Positions 1 through 8,781 of a stretch of DNA of 22,000 nt are shown one piece after another; position 1 is the stretch's first letter, and the number at the start of each line of letters is the position of its first letter. The notes beneath the pieces were generated by a model. The model did no database searches and had not been told where the DNA came from. It saw only the letters and a list, made by a program, of their open reading frames with translations. The DNA comes from Hymenopellis radicata. Its lineage: Eukaryota > Basidiomycota > Agaricomycetes > Agaricales > Physalacriaceae. The stretch covers positions 1 through 22,000 of the forward strand of contig JADNRX010000801.1 of assembly GCA_015501595.1 (NCBI GenBank), in the 5' to 3' direction. The translations under genes were made by a program, and so were the position numbers.

Positions 1-128
1 ATCAGGAATAAATAAGGAACTCACTGTGATCCAACATCGCGAAACGGAATAAAAGTGTTGGAGGGAAAACTAGGATGACCCGGAAGCTGAAAGGAAACGG
101 TGGTGACATCTCTAGAGCCTCATCCCGT

Positions 129-136
129 CTTATATA
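129..136 (-). promoter_or_regulatory. TATA-box-like TATATAAG, minus strand
   Basis: On the minus strand this reads TATATAAG, followed by pyrimidine-rich tracts and, near position 32, an ATG shortly before a GTGAGT donor-like site. This layout suits the promoter of a gene running left out of the window. No coding sequence can be confirmed before the window ends, so the target gene is unknown. Confidence 0.35.
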
Positions 137-1080
137 CTCGTCGCTCTGCTGCACATACATCTCAGGTTTCGCATCCAGGATACAGTAACACAGAGTACGC
201 TGCGTACACTGCCTGATGGATGGAAGGGAGGACTCTGCACCATATTTGGGCAAAACTTCCGGAATGCGGGTAGGGACGTAAGTACGAATGAGTCAGATCA
301 TGGCACTCGGCAAACATTGCTGGATAAGTATGCGCAGAGTATCGCGCAGTCGATGAAACAGTTTCCAGGAACGTAGTTTGACGTGCGGCCGTGATACCCA
401 GTCGCATCTGAGGCGCGTAGTCGATTGAGAATGAAAATGCGCCAAGGAAAGATTTGAAAGCAGAGAGGTTGCACGCAATAGTCACTAGAAGGAGATAAAC
501 GATTGTCGTCGTTCGTCGTTCTTCAAAAATTTCTAAGGCGCGTCGTGGAGGTGGCTCCTCGACAGAAACTTGACATGAACGTTCGGGATCGGGTGGATTC
601 AAGATTGTGGCTGTGGTCGCTGATCTGATCTGATGGCGGCCTGTCTGCCGAAACTTCTTTTCTTTTGCCTTTCGTTCAAGTAAACATTGTGGCATCAACT
701 TCAAGCACACGCACACTCATCGACGGGGTACAGTTTTGAAGAAACCCTACCGTCGGCCAGGACGTCGGACAAGCGCTGAAGTATTCGCGTCATCGGAAGC
801 CGAGGTTGACTTGGGCAGACTTGACAAGCTTATCCTTTAGAGTCTGCTTTCAAACCCGGCGTCCATATGGGACCACCATCGGAGCAAGGAGCAAAGGTAC
901 CTTAATGTGTGTCCTTTTTTCCTAGATACACGCCCATGTTGACCTTTGAAGTACAGTAACATAGATTATTAGCCATGCTCTGTCATGGCGTTGATAATCA
1001 ACTGCAACGTATTGCTGCGTCTACACCCTCGCTTACTTTATACTTGCATGTGTTCGACGTTCAACATCCCCGTCATTGAG
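137..1080. other. No supported gene; one open minus-strand stretch (162-716)
   Basis: The minus strand is open for about 184 codons between 716 and 162 and includes a hydrophobic run (IVYLLLVTIACNLSAF). I recognise no domain, the first in-frame ATG is weak, and no splice sites join it convincingly to neighbouring frames. It could be part of an unrecognised or degenerate gene, or chance. The rest, from 720 to 1080, shows no coding-like frame. It most likely holds promoter sequence for the genes on either side. Confidence 0.3.
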
Positions 1081-1084
1081 AAGC

Positions 1085-1185
1085 CATTTGACTGACTAAG
1101 TCGTCCTCGGGCTCGTCCTTCAAGTTACCCATTTTGCCGGTTAGTACTCATTAAGCCGTCGTTTGTGAGCATATGACTGACTAAG
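1085..1185 (+). promoter_or_regulatory. Direct repeat with two TGACTAA (Yap1/AP-1-like) sites
   Basis: A 16-bp motif CATwTGACTGACTAAG occurs at 1085-1100 and again at 1170-1185, differing at one base. Each copy contains TGACTAA (1093-1099 and 1178-1184), which lie about 160 and 75 bp before the ATG at 1254. TKACTAA is a known binding site of fungal Yap1/Pap1-type bZIP oxidative-stress regulators. The next gene is an NADP-dependent oxidoreductase of a detoxifying family, so redox-responsive control is a reasonable inference, but binding is not shown by sequence alone. Confidence 0.45.
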
Positions 1186-1253
1186 CTCTAGACTTCTGCA
1201 ATCAGGCTTCAAAAGGTCGCAATTCAAGGCTGAGAACTCTATCTACTACCATC

Positions 1254-2814
1254 ATGTCTATTCGCAACGCGCAGCTCATCTTCAAGGAAATCCCGACGGG
1301 TGCATTTAAAGTTATCTCTCCCTTCTGCGCCGCCTCATCCATCGCCTACAGGGTTTCCCGAGCCTGGCAAGACCACGACATATGAGACGAACGCAACTAT
1401 TGATATCGAGAATGTACCCCTGCATGGCGGTATCCTGGTGAAGACCCTCTCGGTCTCGATTGAGCCCTTCATGCGGGGCAGAATGCGCGATCCCAAGATC
1501 CAATCCTATGCCGTATGTTTCGCGCCACTTGTCATTCGTGTGAGCCTGAACTCACGGTATTCACTTCCAGCCTGCTTATGCCCTGGGAAAGCCGTGCGTA
1601 GTGGTTGATTGATTCCTTTGCATTCCCTCATATTATGCCTGATTAGTGTCCGCGGCTATCTTGTGGCGCGCGTTCTGCGCTCAGAACATTCAAACTTCAA
1701 GGCTGGTGATCATGTCTATGGCTTCATGGGTACGTGTCTAGACATTTAGTACCAATGTGTGGCCCAGCTAACTGTAGACCCAAGATCTGTCAGAATACAG
1801 CGTCCTTCTCCCTGAAGATATTGCTCGAGACGGCATCTTCGTGGTTACAAACGCGAACGGGAAGATTCCATGGTCAGCGTATTTAGGTCCTTTGGGATTG
1901 CCAGGTGTGCTCCTTGGAACTCTAGGGCGTTCACGCACATCTAATCTGCAACAGGCCGCACTGCTTACAACGCATGGAAGGAATATTCAGGCGCCAAATC
2001 TGTTCGCTTGTCTTCTGTCCGTTGATGAACATCATTGCTAACGTCGACGCAGGGAGAAACTGCTTTCATTACCACTGGAGGAGGTACTCATTCCCGGTCA
2101 TCCATGTTCTCGCCATCTAACATTATTTACACGCAGGACCTGTCGGATCGTATGCAACTTGCTATCTGACAACTTTTCTCAAATGATAACACCGTGCAGG
2201 TTGGTCATTCAGCTCGCGAAACGCGATGGCCTCAAAGTCATCGCGTCCGCCGGCTCAGATGAAAAGGTCGAATTCATGAAGTCAATCGGTGCTGATGTTG
2301 CCTTTAACTACAAGACCACAAGCACTCAGGAAATTTTGGAGAAAGAAGGTCCTATTGACGTGTATGTGAATCGAACTTCTGTCTTGATCGCTAAGAATGA
2401 TGATGTTTAGGTATTGGGACAATGTCGGCGGCGAAACACTCGACTTGGCACTCGCGTACTCCGCCAACTTTGCTCGTTTCATTGAATGCGGTCTCATTTC
2501 CACGTACAACCTCACCGACGGGATGAAACTAAAGGTTTGTTTCTCGCTCTACCCTTCTTTGCCGCTCTGACAACATGCAGCACTTTGGCAAAGTCGTGAC
2601 AAGGCGCATCAAGATGTTTGGGTTCATTGTGTTGGATTTGGATCCCAAATACCAGGACGAGTTTTATAAGACGATGCCCGATCTCGTAGCGCGCGGTGAG
2701 TTGAAGTATATGGAGGATGTGACGCAAGGATTGGAGTACGCTGGAGAGGCGATTTTGGCGGTTCAGCTGGGTAAGAACAAGGCGAAAAGTGTTGTTGCGG
2801 TTGCGGACGAGTAG
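1254..2814 (+). CDS. NADP-dependent MDR oxidoreductase (alkenal/prostaglandin-reductase-like), 11 exons
   Basis: Exons: 1254-1299, 1352-1512, 1571-1593, 1647-1729, 1785-1904, 1955-2001, 2053-2083, 2137-2149, 2200-2361, 2411-2534 and 2581-2814. All ten introns are 46-58 nt with GT-AG ends, and phases agree throughout, giving 347 residues, normal for this family. The N-terminal part carries SIEPFMRGRMRD (about residues 52-63). The Rossmann loop reads TTGGGPVGS (about 167-175), followed by VIASAGSDEKVEF and YWDNVGGETLD (about 230-240), all hallmarks of the zinc-free medium-chain reductases that reduce alkenals, enones or related electrophiles with NADPH in the cytosol. The exact substrate cannot be read from sequence. 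Exon 8 is a 13-nt microexon inside the nucleotide-binding loop. A deleted copy of this gene lies at 11607-12193. The start is the first ATG in frame, with A at -3. Confidence 0.93.
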
Positions 2815-3033
2815 TGAGCAGTCCGTCAGTTACTATGAAGTACGGGCCTGCTCTATGCCTAACCTCCAAGTCCATTCTTCTACTCATCTTGTTAAAGCAC
2901 AGTGGCAGCAGCGCTGTAAGATAGACGACACGCTTTTGATCATCGCTACTCGCAACCCTTCGGCCACAACAGGGTCGATCGACATACATAAGCTTTACGT
3001 TCACACATACACAGTATCATACATGCACCGTCC

Positions 3034-3533
3034 ATTCCCGGAGCCCCTGGACTTTACTTTGGCGCCGGTGCAGAAGATGACTGGACAGAGGATATGAGTC
3101 CGTTGAGTATGCTCATCGTCCTTGTGTCGAGCCAATGGCTGTATCTTGGAGAGTGTAAGATGGGCAAGACTGCCCATCTTACGACGAGGGAATGGAAAGC
3201 ACAAAGTCAACTGGTAAGGCGACAATGTCCCATGCGCTCGGGGCGATGCTGAAGTATCCTCCTAGATGAAATCGACGTGGACGGCTCAAACCGTTGACGG
3301 CGAAGAGTCGTATCATCTTAAAAAGCAACTGGGACGCCGGAAGCCAACGGACGAGGAGTTCAGAGCCGCTGCCGCCGATAAAGAGAACCAGTTCATGACC
3401 GTCACCGCGAAGGACGTGGAGCACGAATACGATGTCGGCAACTTTGTAAGTAAAAAATCGGAACCTATGATATGTATTACAAGAATCTCACTATTGTGTT
3501 TTACAGCAAGTCAATATATGGCCTTTGCATTAG
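3034..3533 (+). pseudogene. 5'-truncated DUF6697 copy (fragment C)
   Basis: From 3034 the sequence encodes IPGAPGLYFGAGAEDDW, then DMSPLSMLIVL and QWLYLGECKMGK, parallel to the middle of the intact DUF6697 gene at 12409. Introns lie at the same places as in that gene: 3214-3265, then 3446-3506 with a GTAAGT donor. The second exon (3266-3445) contains KKQLGRRKPTDEEF and TAKDVEHEYDVGNF. The third exon begins QVNIW, then diverges and stops at 3531-3533, losing the conserved KCVGYD part. The first ~190 residues and the start codon are absent. It follows the oxidoreductase directly, as the intact copy follows the oxidoreductase pseudogene, so this is the damaged half of a block duplication. Expression as a short protein from internal ATGs is possible but unlikely. 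Confidence 0.8.
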
Positions 3534-4016
3534 CGCGTCCTAGCATCCATTAGATGCTCAACACGTGGATATCATAAGCATACCATCCTAGACCTATCAG
3601 CCTTTCGTATGCCAGGATTTGCTTGGGTATGCCCGTGTCTCTCGGTGCCAAGCTCGCTCTCTGTGCATGCTCTTCACGCCGTTCTGCCACCTCCGGCAGA
3701 TCCGACCTCTCTTTGCTCAAGTGGCCCATAAGTGCAAGACCTTGTCGACGGCTGACCGTATTCACAACATCAGTGAAGGCAGCTGGAATGTCTCATCCTG
3801 AAGTCGACGTGACCGGGTGTTCATGGCCAAACGTGACGGCGCCGTGTTTTCTACAACGCCCGCACACTTTGCCTACTAGCGAACTGAACACATAGCCTTG
3901 GCTCGACGAGAGCAGCCAAACAAGTTCATGTTCTTGTGTTCTCGACGCCTCAGTCGGTCCTACTTGCATGTTTGCGGCCCAACCTCTGTTCATCGTCGAA
4001 CTGCCCTTACTCTCAG
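3534..4016. other. Spacer with a coding-like minus-strand run (3556-3795)
   Basis: No complete gene. On the minus strand, about 80 codons from ~3795 to 3550 read without a stop and have a protein-like composition (DIPAAFTDVVNTVSRRQG, then LAPRDTGIPKQILAYERLIG). A stop lies just before this run, no start or splice context is clear, and I do not recognise the family. It may be a terminal exon left from a broken gene. The rest is probably the 5' region of the charged-repeat gene. Confidence 0.3.
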
Positions 4017-4023
4017 TATTTAA
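4017..4023 (+). promoter_or_regulatory. TATA-like TATTTAA before the charged-repeat gene
   Basis: TATTTAA sits 71 bp before the ATG at 4094. It is followed by a CT-rich stretch, the usual arrangement at fungal transcription starts. It would serve the secreted charged-repeat gene. Confidence 0.4.
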
Positions 4024-4093
4024 GCACTGAGCTGTCGGTGTTTTCGACATCGTTCCCACTTGTCTTCCGATTGCTCATCCGCTCTCAGTCATC

Positions 4094-5058
4094 ATGTTGG
4101 TCAACGTCCTTTCCGTCTTAGCTCTCTCCGCGATCACTCTCGCAGCCCCGGCCGTACGGGCGCCACTTGACGAAGGCATGAAAGTGCGCGCTGTGGCCAG
4201 AGGAGAGTTCAGGGAGAAGGAGTTCAAGGAGAAGGAATTCAAGGAGAAGGAGTTCAAGGATAAGGACGACAAAGACAAGGATTGCGACGAGAAGGACGAA
4301 AAGCATAGGGACTTTAAACACAAGGACAAGGAGACTTGGGTGGTACGCATATAACCTTGCGCTTAACCTGTTTCCGTTAACGCCGGCGTATTCAGACTTG
4401 GGATGATAAGCACGACTGGAAGGACAAGCACAGGAAGGACAGGCACGAAGAGAAGAATAAACATGACGAGAAGGAGGACTGCGATGACGAGAAGGAGAGG
4501 GAGAAGCACGACAGGAAGGAGAAGGAGAAGCACGAAGAGAAGGAGAAACACGACAAGTATAAGCGCCATGATAAGGACGACAAAAAGGACAAGGACGACA
4601 AGAAGGAGGACTGCGACGACGAGAAGGAGAAAGAGAAGCACGACAGGAAGGATAAGCACGACAGGAAGGATAAGGACGACAGGAAGGACAAGGACGACAA
4701 GAAGGAGGACTGCGATGACGAGAAGGAGAAGGAGAAGCACGACAGGAAGGATAAGCACGACAGGAAGGATAAGGACGACAGGAAGGATAAGGACGACAGG
4801 AAGGATAAGGACGACAGGAAGGACAAGGACGACAAGAAGGAGGACTGCGATGACGAGAAGGAGAAGGAGAAGCACGACAGGAAGGATAAGCACGACAGGA
4901 AGGATAAGGACGACAGGAAGGACAAGGACGACAGGAAGGAGGACTGCGATGACGAGAAGGAGAAGGACAAGCGCGACTGGAAAGATAAGCACCATGGGAA
5001 GGGCAAGCACCACGGCAAGCACCATGGGAAGGGCAAGCACCATGACAAGCACTACTAG
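4094..5058 (+). CDS. Secreted, highly charged Lys/Asp/Glu/His repeat protein
   Basis: Two exons, 4094-4342 and 4396-5058, are joined by a 53-nt intron (GTACGC...TTCAG, phase 0), giving 303 residues. The N-terminus MLVNVLSVLALSAITLAAP is a classic signal peptide with an Ala-x-Ala-like cleavage region, so the product should enter the secretory pathway. The mature part is almost only Lys, Asp, Glu, Arg and His. It starts with EFKEKEFKEKEF-type repeats, then 6-residue DRKDKD/H units grouped into longer repeats that each carry one EDCDDEKEKEKHD module. Cysteine codons lie at 4480, 4612, 4711, 4846 and 4945, plus one in exon 1. The end, from about 4987, is His/Gly/Lys-rich (KHHGKGKHHGKHHGKG). Divalent-metal or polyanion binding is plausible but inferred. 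I know no named family. No ATG lies in frame in exon 2, so the intron is needed. Confidence 0.82.
4465..4966 (+). repeat. In-frame tandem repeats inside the charged-repeat gene
   Basis: An 18-bp unit encoding (K/R)KDKDD-like hexads is nested in a larger unit of 99-135 bp that starts at each GAGGACTGCGATGACGAGAAGGAG block. Spacing between the five exon-2 cysteine codons is 132, 99, 135 and 99 bp. The 135-bp and 99-bp units differ by 36 bp, exactly two hexads, which points to slippage or unequal exchange in steps of the 18-bp unit while the frame is kept. Confidence 0.85.
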
Positions 5059-5741
5059 TCATCATGCCTCTAACTTATACATATGTACCGCGGACTTCTT
5101 CCTGCTCTGGCGCTTTACTTGCGCCGGCCAGTGTGGATACCTTGTATTTATTGGCATTGTCGTAGCGGTACCCACTTGCTCGCAATCAGTATGACATCCT
5201 CCGCATTCATTCCAGTTTCCTCTTCGTGCTCAGTAGCATAACGGCCAAAATTTAGCACCCTCGCGGGTTGACGGGGATTCTGATATGGAGTCTGATGGAA
5301 GCGGTGAAGGAGAACGTACTCATGTCGTTAGAGAGTACACCGATAGACCTACTTAGTACCAGGAATTCGCGTCCTAACGCTGTCAGTTGAAAACGTCCAT
5401 GATGTTATACTCGTATTTGACTCGTATGCGCTACTTAGCAATATCGATGAAGTTTCAGTTATTAATAAGAGACTTATTGCAGTATCTGTTGGCTCTGAGA
5501 TCTAAGGCCTGAGGGGATTGGTGCAGTACAAGTGAGAGTACCGGACTTGTCGATCCGAGATGCTCTCGTTCGGCTTCAGCCGACGGCGGTTGCCCAACTG
5601 CTTTCACGATGGAGCGAACCTGAGGAAACTGCTTCTCATTATCAGTCTTGCACTGGTCTTGCATCATGTCACTGTCTCTCAATAAATCTATAGATGAGCT
5701 AGAACTCGCGGCACGCACCCCGCTCCCTTCCTCTCGCTCTA
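5059..5741. other. Spacer downstream of the charged-repeat gene
   Basis: This holds the 3' untranslated region of the charged-repeat gene and about 600 bp without a supported gene. The minus strand is open from 5718 to 5455 (87 codons, Ser- and Gln-rich), ending just outside the left terminal repeat of the large element, but nothing in it is recognisable. It may be an exon cut off by that insertion. Confidence 0.3.
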
Positions 5742-6376
5742 CATCAGGAAAACCGTACTTGGAGAAATTCCCACAAAATTGTCACAACTTGTCGAAATTG
5801 CCCGAATTGTAAGAAATTGTCAGAACTTGTTGAGAACTTTTCATCGCGCATCAGAAGTTCTCAAAAATCTCAGGAAAAAAGCTCAGATATTTGCACGCGT
5901 TATAGGAAACTTCCCCAAGGAGGTGAATTAGCAGGAGTACAGATAGTGGTGTTAGTTTGCAGCTACGCGGAACAGATCTGAACCTAGTAACCCTTACGGC
6001 CATCTTTTCCAAATCGGTCCCTAACATCGTGCACTACAGTGGCGTCGACGAATCAATTCTCGTCAGTTCGGCAACACCGACAGAAGAGGGAGCAGGGCCA
6101 AACGAGAAGTAACGGCGTAAGTACAGATAGGGGAAGAGTGCACTGCGAAGTTGATGGGTAGCGGGATGTTGAGAGACCACGGGTGGCAGATTGTGGTCGA
6201 AAGGAAAGACCAAGTCCAACTTGATCCGTCGGCTTCGGCTACATGCGTTCCGAGCCGTCACGTGTATGTTGGCTTTTGAAACGCCGACGCTGACGGCAGC
6301 TTGCATCCGTTTGGACTTCAACCATGTCTTCTCTTTCTCCTTCTCAGCGTCCTGCATGGTTGTGAGCCGCGAAAGA

Positions 6377-6672
6377 CACCTCATAATCCCACCGATCACG
6401 CCTAGTTAGGCTGGAGAAGCCGACCCCTTGACCTGCCTAACTAGGTAGGTCTCCCACTCATTTCCTCAGTGCTTCTGGAGTTCTCAAAAAAGTGGTTCTG
6501 GCTGGCTAACTTGGCAAGTGCAAATTTCTCCTCCTCTGCCGGATCTCGTAGCCGGAACCGAGTGTTGGCGTCGCCGTTGTCATGTCGCGTGCTCCCTCCT
6601 TCGGCTCCATTCCCGACCACCACTCCACCCCATCAAAACCTCGCGCTCACCGTCTCGCACGATGAGCTTGCT
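6377..6672 (+). repeat. Left inverted arm of the nested element
   Basis: The reverse complement of 8280-8575 with roughly 98% identity by eye. Its outer end contains an 11-bp inverted pair, CCTAGTTAGGC (6401-6411) and GCCTAACTAGG (6435-6445), able to form a hairpin with a 23-base loop. Similarity stops abruptly after GATGAGCTTGCT. Confidence 0.9.
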
Positions 6673-6765
6673 ACCTCCCTCATTATTTGACTTAAATTTC
6701 ACAACAATTGTAATAAATAGAAACAATTTATTTCTCTGCTAATTATACATCTAGTCCGCTGAAAT

Positions 6766-7250
6766 TCAAGCCACAAGCTCTATCTCCTTAGCCAAGACTT
6801 CATTTAACTTTAAGTCTTCGTCCTGTTCCACATTGTCCCCATTGTCCTGCTCCTCATTGTTTTCGTCGTTGTTGGATTGGGCACTGTTCACGACAATGGG
6901 GTCTTCGATATCCATGGGGTTTCGGAAAAGCTAGCTCCGCGCTCCTTGCGCTTACCCACGGCAAGGCTCCCTGTGAAGCCCGGTGTTAAAGACAACTCGG
7001 CGAAAAGCTGGAGGTGGTATGATTGAAGTGCGCATGCGATCGTTGGTCGAGGTCGATGTGGAAGGCGATGTGTGCATCAATTTGCTACCATTCGAGTTGT
7101 TTGTCCTCCGAGTCGACGTAGTGGTACTCGTCGTGGATCTAAGCTACAAAGCGCGTAATCTTGACATTTAATAGGAGAAGCTCCTCCTTGGCGCGTTTGA
7201 TCTTGATCTCTATGAGCAGGCCGCCCACAGCTTCGCCCAAGTCTCCCGTA
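6766..7250 (-). pseudogene. KDZ transposase C-terminal remnant
   Basis: Read on the minus strand, ~7245-7150 gives LGEAVGGLLIEIKIKRAKEE followed by LLLLNVKITRFVA and a stop. Further on, IHDEYHYVDSEDKQLEW ends in another stop, then a frame change leads to LFAELSLTPGFTGSLAVGKR (about 7011-6955). A last shift leads to an acidic Asn/Glu/Asp-rich tail (MDIEDPIVVNS..., 6914-6766). The order LGD/E-x-VGGLLxEIKIKRA, a charged helix, then LPGFTG and an acidic tail is, from my knowledge of the family, the C-terminal part of fungal KDZ transposases. At least two stops and two frameshifts make it non-functional. The catalytic core is not present. Confidence 0.72.
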
Positions 7251-8279
7251 TGGCTGTGCATGACTGGAAAAGGAGGTCGAAGTCGAACAGAAAGCCGTAC
7301 TCGATGACTTGATCCTAGTCTAAAGTTGGCTGTAAAAAACTGGGAAAGAGAGTGTTGACAGTGAGCAGGAACGTAGTGATCACCCGATCACTTTGCAAGG
7401 TGTATACCTTACTCGATGTATTCACTTGACTTTTATGATAATCAATTCTTTCGTGTCTTTCCCACTAGCACGGTGCTAAGGAATAGCACGGGACGATCCG
7501 CGGGTGTCGGGAGAGACACCCACGCCCGTGCCCGTCGCAGGTTAACACCCGTACCATGCCAGTTTTCCAACCCATGCACCCAAATCCATTCATGAATCAT
7601 GCCCGACGAGCATCCCCGGGCAATAGCACGAGGACACTCAGCCGTGCATGATGCAGGACTGAGGGTGATGGTAGTAGTGGGAATGGTGGGAGTGGTTATC
7701 CTCAACAACACGTCTGCGTTGTCGCCGTCTGTCATGTCGGCATCTAAGTGTTGTCCTCCTGCTGCAGATGTCCTCCTCCACACATTGTCGTCGCCGTGCT
7801 CCAGACATCATTGTTGTCGTTATCGTTGTGGTCATTCAGTCGGTTGTCGTCCTCATCCGGAACCGCCAAAAGATACGATGCCCTCAGACTTTATTGGTGA
7901 GGACGGGGTGATGAAGAAATCAGTGCGTCGACATCGTGAATCAATCCAAAAGACACAGCAGGGCCTGGGCGACCACATTAGCTCGCTTTACACGGAAAAA
8001 AAGGACGCGCGCACGTACCCTGTTTGGTGATACATTACGCGAGATTCCACTGTTCTCCTTGATAGGTATACCTTAGCCTCACTGGGACGTCGCGGATAGG
8101 TCGGATGGCTGGAGGGGTGACTGAGACACAGAGGAAAGAATGGTGTCGTGCTGGGGTGTCAAGTATCGCTCGCCCATAGTGTCGCATTTAGCGTTAAGCG
8201 CCGCCAGTTCGATGCGGAGAAGCGCGACGCGGCGGCGGATTTCGATGATCTGCTGCTGTCACAGAGACAGCAGCAGTAT

Positions 8280-8575
8280 AGCGAGCTCATCGTGCGAGAC
8301 GGTGAGCGCGAGGTTTTGATGGGGCGGAGTGGTGGTCGGGAATGGAGCCGAAGGAGGGAGCACGCGACATGACAACGGCGACGCCAACACTCGGTTCCGG
8401 CTACGAGATCCGGCAGAGGAGGAGAAATTTGCACTTGCCAAGTTAGCCAGCCAGAACCGCTTTTTGAGAACTCAAGAAGCACTGAGGAAATGAGTGGGAG
8501 ACCTACCTAGTTAGGCAGGTCAAGGGGGTCGGCTTCTCCAGCCTAACTAGGCGTGATCGGTGGGATTATGAGGTG
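8280..8575 (-). repeat. Right inverted arm of the nested element
   Basis: Inverted partner of 6377-6672, with the same 11-bp hairpin stems at 8506-8516 and 8541-8551. The plus strand here reads an open RFRLRDPAEEEKFALAKLAS stretch, which the left arm carries on the minus strand. The arms may therefore derive from coding sequence of an ancestral element rather than from a simple terminal repeat. Confidence 0.9.
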
Positions 8576-8781
8576 GCGAAAGAGGCGGCATCTGGGACGT
8601 CGTCCGCATCGAGTACGACCCGACCCGCACCAGCCATGTCGCACTCGTCAAGCACCGCCAAGACGCTGGCGAGTGGGCATACATACTCGCCACAGACGGC
8701 ATGCGCGCCGGCGACGAAGTCCGCTCTTTCCGCAGCGGCATACCCGCTGGCTTCATACCCACGTCGCCTGCCTTGCTCTAG

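Larger units (their letters stand above)
6377..8575. mobile_element. Nested KDZ-derived element with long inverted arms and 8-bp TSD
   Basis: The ends CACCTCATAATCCCACCG... (from 6377) and its inverted copy (ending 8575) bound a 2199-bp unit. The direct repeat GCGAAAGA flanks it perfectly (6369-6376 and 8576-8583), an 8-bp target-site duplication. Arms of about 297 bp are nearly identical, with only about five differences, so the insertion or arm conversion is recent. The interior holds degenerate transposase sequence on the minus strand whose wording matches the C-terminal region of Kyakuja-Dileera-Zisupton transposases of mushrooms. At 2.2 kb with a broken transposase, it is a deleted, non-autonomous copy that must be mobilised in trans if at all. 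An 8-bp duplication alone would also fit hAT; the interior argues for KDZ. Confidence 0.85.
6280..8781 (+). pseudogene. Mitochondrial ribosomal protein uL2 (L2) fragment, split by a transposon
   Basis: Right of the nested element, 8584-8781 encodes [20 protein letters not shown] and then [17 protein letters not shown] and FRSGIPAGF, which are the EYDPxRSAHIAL and YILAPxGLxAGD signatures of bacterial-type ribosomal protein L2 as found in fungal mitochondria. Left of the element, 6298-6376 reads ACIRLDFNHV...VVSRER in the frame that continues exactly into GGIWDVV once the element and one copy of its 8-bp duplication are removed, so the insertion hit an open frame. CIRLDF resembles the family's RIRLVDF. 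The essential C-terminal part (the GGGRGKxKG region) and most of the N-terminus are missing, and a stop follows at 8779-8781. It is a fragment and not a working gene; the true copy is expected elsewhere. Confidence 0.72.

Noticed and set aside
4118..5065. Very long minus-strand open frames (up to 315 codons, Ser/Pro/Cys- or Leu/Val-rich)
   Set aside because: They are antisense shadows of the purine-rich repeat gene. Three overlapping long frames arise from the same low-complexity DNA, and only the plus strand gives a signal peptide, an intron with correct phase and a sensible end.
4403..5194. Plus-strand 263-codon frame rich in Thr/Arg
   Set aside because: It is the neighbouring frame of the same repeats. 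The frame read from 4396 continues exactly from the signal-peptide exon and ends in its own stop at 5056.
7442..8030. Open frames on both strands inside the nested element
   Set aside because: They overlap each other, show no motifs, and sit in decayed transposon sequence.
6377..8575. Assignment of the nested element to hAT from its 8-bp TSD
   Set aside because: TSD length fits, but the ends do not have the usual CAG/CAA start and the interior protein resembles KDZ transposases.
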